NCBI GenBank assembly: GCA_038229415.1
Contig: JBBROM010000002.1
Location: 62,001-126,000 of the forward strand
DNA: 64,000 nucleotides
Source of the DNA: JANXUR01 sp038229415
GTDB lineage: Bacteria > Acidobacteriota > Terriglobia > Terriglobales > Acidobacteriaceae
Reading direction: 5' to 3'
Shown here: piece by piece, positions 17,009 to 25,324 of the stretch
Numbering within the stretch: position 1 is the stretch's first letter
How the letters are laid out: the number at the start of each line of letters is the position of its first letter
The notes under the pieces: model-generated
The model's input: the letters and a program-made list of their open reading frames with translations, nothing else
The model's database searches: none
Told to the model about the DNA's origin: nothing
Program-made: the position numbers and the translations under genes

Positions 17009-17947
17009 CTAGAAAACTTCGCTTAGCAGCGGCACCGCGCCCAGCAGTCCGGCATGATTGCCGAGTTCGGCTGCGCAGACTTTGGCTTTGCCCCACGCCG
17101 TCCATGCGTGCTGGTTCACATACTGCTGGATGTAGGGCACGATGACGTCGGCGCTCTTCATGACGCCGCCGCCGTAGATCACAATTTCGGGGTCGTAGGC
17201 GTGGATGGCACCGACGGTTCCCGTGGCCCAGATGCGAAGACAGCGCTCGCGGATGGCGAGAGCGACTGCATCGCCTGTAGCGGCGTGGCGAAACAACTTT
17301 TCAAACGTTACCGGCTCATCGTTCCCCAGTGCGCTGGCTGCGTAGCCGGGCCAGTCTTTCGCCACTAGCGGAAGAGCCCAGCCCGAGGCTTCGGCCTCGG
17401 TGCAACCGATGGCGCCACAGGTGCAGGGGCGGCCGTCGAACGCGGCGCAGATGTGTCCACCAAGGCAGGCTGCCTGGGAGTGCTTGCCGCGCAGCGGCTT
17501 GCCGCAGATCATCGCTGCACCGCCTATGCCGGTGCCCAGTGTGAACATTACGACATCGTCATAACCGCGTCCGGCACCGGCATAGTGTTCGCCGAGCAAG
17601 GCCAACCGCGCATCATTTTCCATGCGAACCGGCAGCCCGAACTCCTGTTGCGACCAGGCGGAAAAATCAATGTCCGTGGCATCTTCATACTTCTGATTCG
17701 TTGCCACGACTCTTGCGGTACGAGCGTCCACGCGAGCGCAGAAGCCGAAGGCCAAACCTGCGCAGTCTTCGAGGCGAATGCTCAGGCTCTTCAGCATTGC
17801 CCGAAGAGTTGCAGAAAATTGCGGCAGCACTGGGCCGATTTCTGCCGTGCCATCGCAGGGAATTTCTTTCGAGGCAAGAATCGTCTGGTCGTCCACCACG
17901 GCACAAGTTGCGTGCGAGCCTCCTAGATCAATGGCCAGAGCCTTCAT
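17009..17947 (-). CDS. ROK-family sugar kinase (glucokinase-like)
   Basis: The start is ATG 17947 (MKALAIDLGGSHATCAVVDD) behind GGAGCGAGGCGAT; longer in-frame starts run into the upstream gene. The 312-residue protein has the ROK ATP motif DLGGSH, catalytic Asp in RMENDARLALLGEHYAGAGR, phosphate segment TLGTGIGGAAMICGKPLRGK and the zinc-binding signature CTCGAIGCTEAEAS. It phosphorylates a hexose, probably glucose or a related sugar, in the cytoplasm. It follows an SDR dehydrogenase gene by 34 bases on the same strand, so they form an operon that may belong functionally with the glycan cluster that starts at 19.1 kb. Confidence 0.88.
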   Translation of the reverse strand: MKALAIDLGGSHATCAVVDDQTILASKEIPCDGTAEIGPVLPQFSATLRAMLKSLSIRLEDCAGLAFGFCARVDARTARVVATNQKYEDATDIDFSAWSQQEFGLPVRMENDARLALLGEHYAGAGRGYDDVVMFTLGTGIGGAAMICGKPLRGKHSQAACLGGHICAAFDGRPCTCGAIGCTEAEASGWALPLVAKDWPGYAASALGNDEPVTFEKLFRHAATGDAVALAIRERCLRIWATGTVGAIHAYDPEIVIYGGGVMKSADVIVPYIQQYVNQHAWTAWGKAKVCAAELGNHAGLLGAVPLLSEVF

Positions 17948-17981
17948 ATCGCCTCGCTCCGCGCTTGTGACTTGGTTGGCA

Positions 17982-18737
17982 TCAGAGCGTGAAGCCTCCG
18001 TCGATGGAAAGCGCCGTACCGGTAATGAAGGCAGCATCGTCCGACACCAGATAGAGGGCGGCTTGGGCCACCTCTTCCGCCGTGCCCAGACGCCCCATGG
18101 GCTGACGTGCAATGAACTGCTTGCGCGCTTCCACGGGATCGGGAAATGCGGCGAGCCTTCCGCGCAACGAAGGAGTATCCACTGTGCCGGGGCAGATGCA
18201 GTTCACGCGAATGTTATCGCGAACGTAATCGAGCGCCATGCTCTTGGTGAGAGCCACGACCGCACCCTTGGAGGCCGAGTAGGCGGCTCGATCCACTACG
18301 CTGCGAAACGCTGCGGCGGAGGAAGTGCCTAGAATCACGCCGCCCCCTTGTTGTTGAAAGATGGGGATCACCTTATGGCACATCAGGTACATGCTCTTCA
18401 GGTTGACGGCCATGGTGCGATCCCACTCGGCTTCGGTGGTTTGGTGAATTTTGCCGTGAGGCACGAGGCCTGCGTTGTTGAAGAGAATGTCAATCCGGCC
18501 AAAGGCGCTTAGGACGCTCTGGACGACGCGGTGGACGTCGTGTGCCAGGGAAACATCGGCCTGCAACGCAAGGGCGCGATCCGAAACGCCGATTTCGTCC
18601 ACAACATCTTGCGCCGACGCGAGATTGAGATCCACTGCGGCAATCCGTGCCCCTTCTTGCGCGAACAGAAGCGCAGATGCACGTCCGATGCCAGCGCCCG
18701 CACCGGTGATGATGGCAACTTTATCTTTCAGCCGCAA
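17982..18737 (-). CDS. Short-chain dehydrogenase/reductase (SDR)
   Basis: A 251-residue classical SDR. The NAD(P) motif is ITGAGAGIGRASALLFAQEGA, with NNAGLVPHG next. The catalytic Ser precedes the Tyr-x-x-x-Lys in AAYSASKGAVVALTKSMALD. The C-terminal half carries CPGTVDTPSLRGR and ITGTALSIDGGFTL. The start is a TTG at 18737. The Asp in AAVDLN after the Rossmann motif suggests NAD preference. The substrate is unknown; with a ROK kinase downstream, a sugar or polyol is plausible. Confidence 0.87.
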   Translation of the reverse strand: MRLKDKVAIITGAGAGIGRASALLFAQEGARIAAVDLNLASAQDVVDEIGVSDRALALQADVSLAHDVHRVVQSVLSAFGRIDILFNNAGLVPHGKIHQTTEAEWDRTMAVNLKSMYLMCHKVIPIFQQQGGGVILGTSSAAAFRSVVDRAAYSASKGAVVALTKSMALDYVRDNIRVNCICPGTVDTPSLRGRLAAFPDPVEARKQFIARQPMGRLGTAEEVAQAALYLVSDDAAFITGTALSIDGGFTL

Positions 18738-18770
18738 AGGCTACCCCCGCAAAAATATTCTGGTGTCAGG

Positions 18771-18836
18771 AACTCGTGATCTGTGTGGCCCTTCGCACTT
18801 GGCACGTGCGAAAGGAGAAGGAAATGCCACGAGTTC
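18771..18836. promoter_or_regulatory. Nested inverted repeats in the divergent intergenic region
   Basis: The 371-base gap between the SDR (18737) and the GH28 gene (19109) holds a perfect 9-bp outer repeat GAACTCGTG (18771-18779) / CACGAGTTC (18828-18836). Inside it is a perfect 7-bp hairpin TTCGCAC-ttggcac-GTGCGAA (18792-18812). It could be an RNA structure or a compound operator; no known riboswitch consensus was recognised. The rest of the gap (18837-19108) shows no further feature. Confidence 0.4.
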
Positions 18837-19108
18837 TAGACATGACCAGTTAACCCGAATGTTGTGGGTAGCGCAAGAGCAGGGGATGAAGCACGGCCCG
18901 ACGAGAGCGACATCCAGCACGAAGGGAATCTCTGCCGCAAATTCGCCCGGCGCTCCCGGCTGTTGAACGTCAACTACACCTGAGCCAGGACGCCACAACG
19001 CCGCAACGCATCTCCAAATGCGTGCAGTACTTATGTTGCAATCCGTGATGCGCGTTCCGTCAAAAACCTGTATACGTGGATGAGAAATTCCGCTGCGGAT
19101 TGGAACGT

Positions 19109-21391
19109 ATGCACACAAGAGATCACGAAGCACTGCGATGGCAAACATTCAAAGGCTTCTGTAGATGGTTTTCAGAAAGCACTTTGAGCCTCAGGCTGAT
19201 GACCGTGGCGGCTTTGAGTGTGGCCTGTCTGTTGCTGTGCGACGCTGCGTTGGCGGACGCGAAGGTTAGCGTGCCTCTGGTTCCGCAGAGTTTGCAGTCC
19301 GGCCGGTTCAAGGTGACTATCAACGGCAAGCCTGCTGCATTCGTCAACGCAGCCGCCAATTACTACGAGCTGGGGTTTGATCTGCAAGGCAAGGCGAAGA
19401 TCGCCATCACCGCGCCCGATGCCGACTATTGGGCGAAGGGAGTCGAAGTGCAGCCGTGGCGGCAGAACATCCGACCCGTGCGGCAAGGGGCCACGATCAC
19501 TTTCACGCTCGACCATGCTGCCAAGCTTTCGATTTCACGTCCGGGCGACCACCTGGGCGGAGCAGAGATGCTGTTCATTTTCGCGAATGCACCTGAGGTC
19601 AATCCTCCATCGCCGAACGCGCCCGGTATTCGTTATTACGGGCCGGGAATCCACAAGGAGAATATTGACGCTCACTCCGGCGACCGTATCTATCTGGCAC
19701 CAGGAGCATTCGTGTTTGGCAGCCTCAATTTATGGGATGTTGAAGACGTGGAAGTCTCTGGCCGCGGCACGATTATTTATGAAGGCCCGCAGAATCCGAC
19801 TGACGATGAAGGGTGGCGTCAGCGCCGGAACTGGCACGTCATTGGGATGAATCGTGCGCGCAAAGTGTCGGTCAACGGCATCACCTGCATCGTACGCAGC
19901 CGCACCTGGATGATCCAGATGAAGGAATCCCACGGGATCCTTCTCGAAAATCTGAAGGTCATCGGCGGGAGTCCGGGGAATGCGAATCAGGATGGCATGG
20001 ATTTTGTCGGCAGCGGCGATGCTGTGGTGCGCGATGTCTTTATACGCGCGGCGGACGATGTCTTCGCCATGCTGGGCAATTGGGACGGCTACACCCCGGA
20101 CGTGATTTCAATTCCCGGCTTACCGGTCAGCAACATTCTGGTGGAGAAAAGTGTGCTTTCCACCAGCATCTCGAATGTGCTGCGTCTGGCCTGGCCGCAC
20201 AAGGTGTTTGACAGCAATCATTTCACGATGCGCGATTCTGACGTGATCCACATGGGAATTGGCGGTTGCGGCATCCCCTTCGCATTGTTCGAGTTGTGGT
20301 CGGAGCCGGGTGGCATAGGCACACATAGCGACGTGCTCTTCGATGATGTGCGGCTGGAGAGCTGGTACGCGCTGGCGCAGGTGGTGCAAGGAGACAAGAC
20401 GAAGTTGCACAACGTGACCTTCCGGAATATCTGGTCCCCTGAATTGCCGGGCATGGTGGGGTCAGCGTTTACGGGCGCGGTGGATGGCGTCACGTTTGAT
20501 CATGTAAAGATCGCCGACCACGTGGCAACGAACGCCAGGGACCTTCAGATTTTTACTGGTGCAGGAACAGCAGCGCCAACGGTAAGCGACAGCAGCGGAT
20601 TGCCGCATGCGGCGTTCGCACCGCCTGCGAGCGTGGTTCATGCCGGGCTGCGGGGTGTGTTTGATGCTTCGTCTTCCGCAGCGACCGCGCCGGGAGCGAA
20701 GATCGTTGCTTACGACTGGTTCTTCGGCGACGGGACAATAGGGCATGGGCGGGTCGTGCGTCACGCCATGCCAGACGATCAGGGAACTCTGCTGGATGGC
20801 TCCGGACGATTTCGCGTGATGTTGCGAGTCACTGACGACAAGGGCAAAACGGATTGGACTACCCACCCGGTGATTGTGACAAATACTTTGCGTGAGTCGC
20901 TGGGAAAAGCTGCGGATAAGGCTCAGGTTCTGCCGGGTTTGAAGTACGCATACTACAAGGGAGCGTGGCCAACTCTGCCTGATTTCTCCGCGATTGCGCC
21001 GGTGGCTTCGGGCATTGCAGAAACGCTCAGTGCGTCCGCGCACCCGCATTCCACAAACTATGGCTTCGTCTTCGAAGGCTTGGTCAACATTCCTGCCGAT
21101 GGCGGTTACAGCTTTACGCTGCACTCGCGAGACGGCGGGCGTCTGGTGATTGACGGCACGACTGTTGCCCAAAGTCCCAAGGTTTGGCCGCTGGTGTGCG
21201 GCTTGGTCGGCAACTCGGTGCAAGCGGCGACCGGCACCGTTGGCCTCGCTGCCGGACTCCACAAGATTCGTGTTGAAATAACTCAAACCGCTGCGGAAGA
21301 TGCATTCGACCTGCTCTGGGAGGGATCAAACGTACAGCTCCAGCGGGTTCCCGACAGCGTGCTTGTGCATCAGCCGGATGCGGTGAATTAA
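19109..21391 (+). CDS. Secreted GH28-like pectin-active glycoside hydrolase with PKD-like and PA14 domains
   Basis: A protein of about 760 residues. The start is uncertain: ATG 19109 gives a long leader ending in the signal segment MTVAALSVACLLLCDAALA; ATG 19199 and GTG 19076 are alternatives. The parallel beta-helix region (residues about 150-470) carries VEVSGRGTIIYEG, GGSPGNANQDGMDFVGSG and IRAADDVFAM, matching the Asn-x-Asp-Gly and Asp-Asp catalytic pattern of GH28 polygalacturonases and related enzymes. Residues about 510-600 form a PKD-like domain (VAYDWFFGDGT). The C-terminus is PA14-like (LHSRDGGRLVIDGTTVAQ). A secreted pectin backbone or side-chain hydrolase is likely. An esterase gene follows 55 bases later. 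Confidence 0.82.
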   Translation: MHTRDHEALRWQTFKGFCRWFSESTLSLRLMTVAALSVACLLLCDAALADAKVSVPLVPQSLQSGRFKVTINGKPAAFVNAAANYYELGFDLQGKAKIAITAPDADYWAKGVEVQPWRQNIRPVRQGATITFTLDHAAKLSISRPGDHLGGAEMLFIFANAPEVNPPSPNAPGIRYYGPGIHKENIDAHSGDRIYLAPGAFVFGSLNLWDVEDVEVSGRGTIIYEGPQNPTDDEGWRQRRNWHVIGMNRARKVSVNGITCIVRSRTWMIQMKESHGILLENLKVIGGSPGNANQDGMDFVGSGDAVVRDVFIRAADDVFAMLGNWDGYTPDVISIPGLPVSNILVEKSVLSTSISNVLRLAWPHKVFDSNHFTMRDSDVIHMGIGGCGIPFALFELWSEPGGIGTHSDVLFDDVRLESWYALAQVVQGDKTKLHNVTFRNIWSPELPGMVGSAFTGAVDGVTFDHVKIADHVATNARDLQIFTGAGTAAPTVSDSSGLPHAAFAPPASVVHAGLRGVFDASSSAATAPGAKIVAYDWFFGDGTIGHGRVVRHAMPDDQGTLLDGSGRFRVMLRVTDDKGKTDWTTHPVIVTNTLRESLGKAADKAQVLPGLKYAYYKGAWPTLPDFSAIAPVASGIAETLSASAHPHSTNYGFVFEGLVNIPADGGYSFTLHSRDGGRLVIDGTTVAQSPKVWPLVCGLVGNSVQAATGTVGLAAGLHKIRVEITQTAAEDAFDLLWEGSNVQLQRVPDSVLVHQPDAVN

Positions 21392-21446
21392 TGCGGAAAA
21401 TTAGCAACTGGTTCGATCTGGGGAGTTCCAGTGGAGGTGATTCGTA

Positions 21447-22409
21447 ATGGCGATCGCGGAAACAGCTGAGTCTCGTAGCAGTTTGCGACGGCATTTAGCA
21501 CATTGGCTCTTCGCGACGATGTTTGTCGTTCCGATGTTGGCCGCGTACGCGGATGCGCAACGCACGTCTACACCGAATGCGACCAGAGAGAGGGATATCG
21601 TTGCCGACCACCGGGTGATTTATCTATGGCCGAGCGGGGCGCCGGGATCTGAAAGCTGGACGGAGCGGGAGACTGCGGATACGCTCCCCGTCCCTGAGCG
21701 TTGGCACATTGTGCGCAATGTGACGCGGCCTACGCTCACCGTTTTCTTGCCCAGTCCTGCGAAAGCCAATGGCACCGCCATCATCGTGTGTCCGGGCGGT
21801 GGTTTTCGTTTTCTCACCATGGACAATGAAGGTGAGGATGTCGCAGCCTGGCTTAATTCCCTGGGCGTGACTGCCTTTGTGCTGAAGTATCGCGTGGGGC
21901 CGACTGCGAGCGACGAACAGGGCCGGATGATTCGTCCGACGGGTGCCTTCGAGAAGACGATGGCTGAGTTCGGACCGTTTGCCGCAGCTGACGCCAGCCA
22001 AGCGTTGCAGATAGTTCGCGAGCAGTCGACGCAGTGGGGTCTGAAGCGCGACCGGATTGGTATTTTAGGATTTTCCGCCGGTGGGTATGCTGCCGCTTCC
22101 GCCGCGATGCACTACGACTCGGCAAGTCGTCCTGATTTTGCAGGATTTATCTATCTCAATGTGCCGCCCGATCCTGAGCCGCGCGCCGACGGACCGCCGA
22201 TCTTTGTGCTATGCGCGGATGACGACCACTTGCTGCCTACTCAGAATGCGGTGGTGATCTATAAAGCCTGGAAGGCTGCGCGCCTTTCCGCCGAGCTGCA
22301 CATTTACAACCACGGTGGGCATGGTTTCGGCATTCGTAAGCAGGGCAAGCCGACCGATGCGTGGACGGACGCCTTCCGTGAGTGGCTCAAGTCACTTGGG
22401 CTGCTTTAG
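21447..22409 (+). CDS. Secreted alpha/beta-hydrolase, acetyl-xylan-esterase-like
   Basis: A 320-residue protein preceded by a strong GGAGGTGA site. A signal segment (LAHWLFATMFVVPMLAAYADA) is followed by YLWPSGAPGSESW and AIIVCPGGGFRFLTMDNEGE, the oxyanion region. The nucleophile is in IGILGFSAGGYAAAS, the acid probably in LCADDDHLLPTQNAV, and the catalytic His in NHGGHGFGI. This pattern is common in carbohydrate deacetylases annotated as endo-xylanase or acetyl esterases. It probably removes acetyl groups from pectin or hemicellulose outside the cytoplasm. It lies between the GH28 gene and the GH27 gene. Confidence 0.82.
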   Translation: MAIAETAESRSSLRRHLAHWLFATMFVVPMLAAYADAQRTSTPNATRERDIVADHRVIYLWPSGAPGSESWTERETADTLPVPERWHIVRNVTRPTLTVFLPSPAKANGTAIIVCPGGGFRFLTMDNEGEDVAAWLNSLGVTAFVLKYRVGPTASDEQGRMIRPTGAFEKTMAEFGPFAAADASQALQIVREQSTQWGLKRDRIGILGFSAGGYAAASAAMHYDSASRPDFAGFIYLNVPPDPEPRADGPPIFVLCADDDHLLPTQNAVVIYKAWKAARLSAELHIYNHGGHGFGIRKQGKPTDAWTDAFREWLKSLGLL

Positions 22410-22502
22410 GTTGCCCGCTCACCCGCTCAAGGGCTGACGAATCTATGCCCGGACAAAACCATATTTGACAGAAAGACTTGCTTTCCGTAGATTTGCGTGG
22501 AG

Positions 22503-22516
22503 AGTAAACGTTTACT
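22503..22516. promoter_or_regulatory. LacI-type operator, perfect palindrome
   Basis: AGTAAACGTTTACT is a 14-bp perfect palindrome with the central CG typical of LacI/GalR-family sites. It sits 58 bases before the GH27 start and about 33 bases after a TTGACA (22465-22470), so a bound repressor would block transcription. The same core occurs at 25243-25254. The LacI-family gene at 30485 is the obvious candidate regulator. Confidence 0.75.
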
Positions 22517-22573
22517 GTTGCGCTGACTGGCTCACTTCGCTAGTCCTGATGTTGGAATTGAAAGGAAGTCCTC

Positions 22574-23941
22574 TTGCATAAGATTCTGTGCATCCTGACC
22601 ATTGCAGTTGCGCTGGCGAACACGCTGGTTGCGCCCACCCATCTAGTGGCAGCGGAAAACGACAGCACCCTCGCGCCCACGCCGCCCATGGGCTGGAACA
22701 GCTGGGATTCGTACGGTCCGACGGTGCGTGAGGACGAGGTGAAGGCCAACGCGGATTTTATGGCCGCGCATCTCGCCCAGTTTGGCTGGAAGTACATCAT
22801 CGTGGATATTGAGTGGTACCAGCCCAACGCCAAGTCGCACGGTTATATTCCTCGTGGTGCGGTCACCATGGACGAGTATGGCCGCTTTGTGCCATCGCCG
22901 AATCGCTTTCCTTCCGCTGCAAACGGGGTCGGCTTCAAGGCGCTGGCGGATTACGTCCATAGCAAGGGGTTGAAGTTTGGTTTCCACATTATGCGCGGGA
23001 TTCCGCGCGAGGCGGTGGAGAAGAATCTGCCCATCAAAGGCACCAAGTTTCACGCGGCAGATGTAGCTGACAAGGTCAACGTATGCCGCTGGGAGGGTAT
23101 GGAAGACACCTACGGCGTGGACATGGCAAAGTGGGGTTCGGCGCAGGCCTATTACGATTCGCTGGCCGAGCTTTATGCCTCGTGGGGCACGGACTACATC
23201 AAAGTGGACGATATGAGCGTGCCTGGCCGCGCGGCGGAAATTTTGGCGTTGCATACCGCGATCAAGAAGACAGGCCGCCCGATTGTGCTGAGTCTTTCCC
23301 CGGGACCATTCTTTGAGGAGTATCCGGATTTTCTGAAATCGAATGCCGAGCTCTGGCGCATCTCATGGGACTTTTGGGATCGTTGGGACGCGCTCAAGCC
23401 ACAGTTTGACACTGTGCATAAGTGGGAATCGCAGGTAGGGCCGGGCCATTGGCCGGACGCCGACATGTTGCCGCTGGGCCACATCGGAATTCGCGCCGAG
23501 CGCGGCGATGATCGCAAGAGCCTGTTCACCCACGACGAGCAGTACACGTTGATGACGTTGTGGTCCATCTTCCGTTCGCCGCTGATGTTTGGCGGAGATC
23601 TGCCTAGCAGTGACGACTTCACTATTGCGCTGATTACGAATCCGGAAGTTCTTGCGGTCAACCAGGCAAGTTCGCATGGGCATCAGTCGTATCGGCAAGG
23701 CGATACCATCGCTTGGACGGCCGATACAACGGGCTCGAAGGCAGAAGCAAAATATGTTGCCGTATTCAACATCGGCGACAAGGAAATGCCCGTCGATCTG
23801 AAGTGGAGCGACGTCGGTGTGAGCGGGAATCAAGCCACGGTGCGGGATTTGTGGGCGCGCAAGGACCTCGGCAAGCAAGCCGGTGTTCGTCTCGCACTCG
23901 CCCCCCATGCCAGTGTTTTCTACAAGGTCAGCGCAAAATAG
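22574..23941 (+). CDS. GH27 alpha-galactosidase, secreted
   Basis: A 455-residue protein starting at TTG 22574 behind AAAGGAAG, with a signal peptide (ILTIAVALANTLVAPTHLVA). The GH27 signature is clear: PPMGWNSWDSYG near the mature N-terminus, IIVDIEWYQP, the nucleophile Asp in TDYIKVDDMSVPG, and the acid/base Asp expected near RISWDFWDRWD. The C-terminal half has WPDADMLPLGHIGI and FRSPLMFGGDLPSSDDF. It removes terminal alpha-galactosyl residues from plant oligo- or polysaccharides. It is controlled by the palindromic operator just upstream and followed by an esterase gene after 12 bases. A second GH27 paralogue is at 28943. Confidence 0.92.
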   Translation: MHKILCILTIAVALANTLVAPTHLVAAENDSTLAPTPPMGWNSWDSYGPTVREDEVKANADFMAAHLAQFGWKYIIVDIEWYQPNAKSHGYIPRGAVTMDEYGRFVPSPNRFPSAANGVGFKALADYVHSKGLKFGFHIMRGIPREAVEKNLPIKGTKFHAADVADKVNVCRWEGMEDTYGVDMAKWGSAQAYYDSLAELYASWGTDYIKVDDMSVPGRAAEILALHTAIKKTGRPIVLSLSPGPFFEEYPDFLKSNAELWRISWDFWDRWDALKPQFDTVHKWESQVGPGHWPDADMLPLGHIGIRAERGDDRKSLFTHDEQYTLMTLWSIFRSPLMFGGDLPSSDDFTIALITNPEVLAVNQASSHGHQSYRQGDTIAWTADTTGSKAEAKYVAVFNIGDKEMPVDLKWSDVGVSGNQATVRDLWARKDLGKQAGVRLALAPHASVFYKVSAK

Positions 23942-23953
23942 TGGAGGATTTAC

Positions 23954-25162
23954 ATGAAGAGCATTTTATTGTTGCTAGCGCTGACAGCGATTCCAGCATG
24001 GGCGCAGGGCAAAGCGAACCAAGATTCACAGCCCGCGTCCACCAATGTGCCCAATGCGGAATATCCGCGCATCTATCCCGACGGGCGGGTCGAGGTTCGG
24101 GTCAAGGCTCCGCTGGCGCAAAAAATACAGGTACAGATTGGTGCTACTCCTGCGATTGATATGGTGAAGGGTGAAGACGGTCTGTGGTCGGTCGTCTCTC
24201 CCCCTATCGTTCCTGGCTTTCATTACTACTATCTGACCATTGACGGAGTTACAGTATCTGACCCAGCGAGTTACTCTTACTACGGTGTCAGCAAGGACTC
24301 CAGCGGCATTGATGTTCCGGAAAGAGGCGTGGATTTTTACCTTGTGAAAGATGTACCGCACGGGGAGATACGTGAGCACTGGTACCACTCCAAGGCGACC
24401 GGGAGTTGGCGTCGCTGCTTTATTTACACGCCGCCGGGTTACGATGCGGCGCTAAAGACTCGCTATCCCGTGCTGTACTTGCAGCATGGTGGTGGTGAGG
24501 ATGAGACCGGATGGATACGGCAAGGGCACGCTAATTTTATTCTCGACAATCTGATCGCGGCAGGGCAGGCCAAGCCGATGATTATCGTGATGGACTCCGG
24601 TTACGCGATGAGGCCGGGAGCGGTAACACCGCCACCTTCGCCTTCAAACGCAGCGAATCCGAATGCGTTCCTGCAAAGAATCTCAGCCGTGACGGCGGTG
24701 TTTGACGACGTGATGATCGGGGATCTGATACCAGAGATTGATGCCAAATATCGGACGCTGCCCGACCGGGAGCATCGCGCCATGGCGGGGCTTTCGATGG
24801 GAGGCATGCAGACGCTTGAGGTTACGATGAAGCACACCGACACCTTCAGCTATGTGGGTGGATTCAGCGGAGCCGACTTGGGCTTTGTGTTTGGGCAAAA
24901 TCTTTCGGAAATTAAGACGGCGCACAATGGGGTGTGGAGCGACCCCGCCGCCTTCGGGAAGAAAGTCCACTTACTGTGGTTGGGGTTGGGCACCGAAGAA
25001 CCGGAACGGATGCATACGGGCATCATGGCGTTCCATAATGCGCTGGAAAAAGCTGGAGTGAAGCACGTATTTTATTTGTCGCAGGGCACTGCCCACGAGT
25101 GGCAGACCTGGCGAAGAGATTTGAAGGAATTTGCACCGCTGCTGTTTCGGGCGGGCTCGTAG
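23954..25162 (+). CDS. Secreted CE1-type (feruloyl/acetyl) esterase with N-terminal E-set domain
   Basis: A 402-residue protein with signal peptide MKSILLLLALTAIPAWA and a strong GGAGGA site. Residues about 35-115 form an early-set/CBM48-like domain (YPDGRVEVRVKAPLAQKIQV ... PGFHYYYLTIDGV). The esterase-D-like catalytic domain follows: RRCFIYTPPGYDAALKTRYP, LQHGGGEDETGW, the nucleophile in RAMAGLSMGGMQTLE, and the catalytic His in LSQGTAHEWQTWRRDL. Homologues are feruloyl or acetyl esterases acting on arabinoxylan or pectin side chains. It is co-transcribed with the GH27 gene 12 bases upstream. Confidence 0.87.
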   Translation: MKSILLLLALTAIPAWAQGKANQDSQPASTNVPNAEYPRIYPDGRVEVRVKAPLAQKIQVQIGATPAIDMVKGEDGLWSVVSPPIVPGFHYYYLTIDGVTVSDPASYSYYGVSKDSSGIDVPERGVDFYLVKDVPHGEIREHWYHSKATGSWRRCFIYTPPGYDAALKTRYPVLYLQHGGGEDETGWIRQGHANFILDNLIAAGQAKPMIIVMDSGYAMRPGAVTPPPSPSNAANPNAFLQRISAVTAVFDDVMIGDLIPEIDAKYRTLPDREHRAMAGLSMGGMQTLEVTMKHTDTFSYVGGFSGADLGFVFGQNLSEIKTAHNGVWSDPAAFGKKVHLLWLGLGTEEPERMHTGIMAFHNALEKAGVKHVFYLSQGTAHEWQTWRRDLKEFAPLLFRAGS

Positions 25163-25241
25163 GCGTGTAGTGGGGATTTGCAGGAGTTGGGCGCTAAATC
25201 GCTTGACAATCAAAAGATGATGGTTGAGACTGAGCCGGCAC

Positions 25242-25255
25242 AGTAAACGTTTACC
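25242..25255. promoter_or_regulatory. LacI-type operator, second copy
   Basis: AGTAAACGTTTACC contains the same 12-bp perfect palindrome GTAAACGTTTAC as the site at 22503. It lies 70 bases before the CocE-like hydrolase start, downstream of TTGACA at 25203-25208, although no convincing -10 box is seen. It is directly joined to a strong hairpin. Confidence 0.72.
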
Positions 25256-25297
25256 AAAACTGCTATTTCGCTGCCGGTTGCGGAATAGCAGTTTTGG
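25254..25297 (+). promoter_or_regulatory. Strong leader hairpin, possible attenuator
   Basis: CCAAAACTGCTATT (25254-25267) and AATAGCAGTTTTGG (25284-25297) form a perfect 14-bp stem with a 16-base loop, followed by TTTGATT. The form suits a terminator or attenuator. Its position, abutting the operator and 28 bases before the next start, makes it part of the leader of the CocE-like gene or the end of the upstream unit. Confidence 0.55.
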
Positions 25298-25324
25298 TTT
25301 GATTACGGTTCAAGAGGGTTTCTA

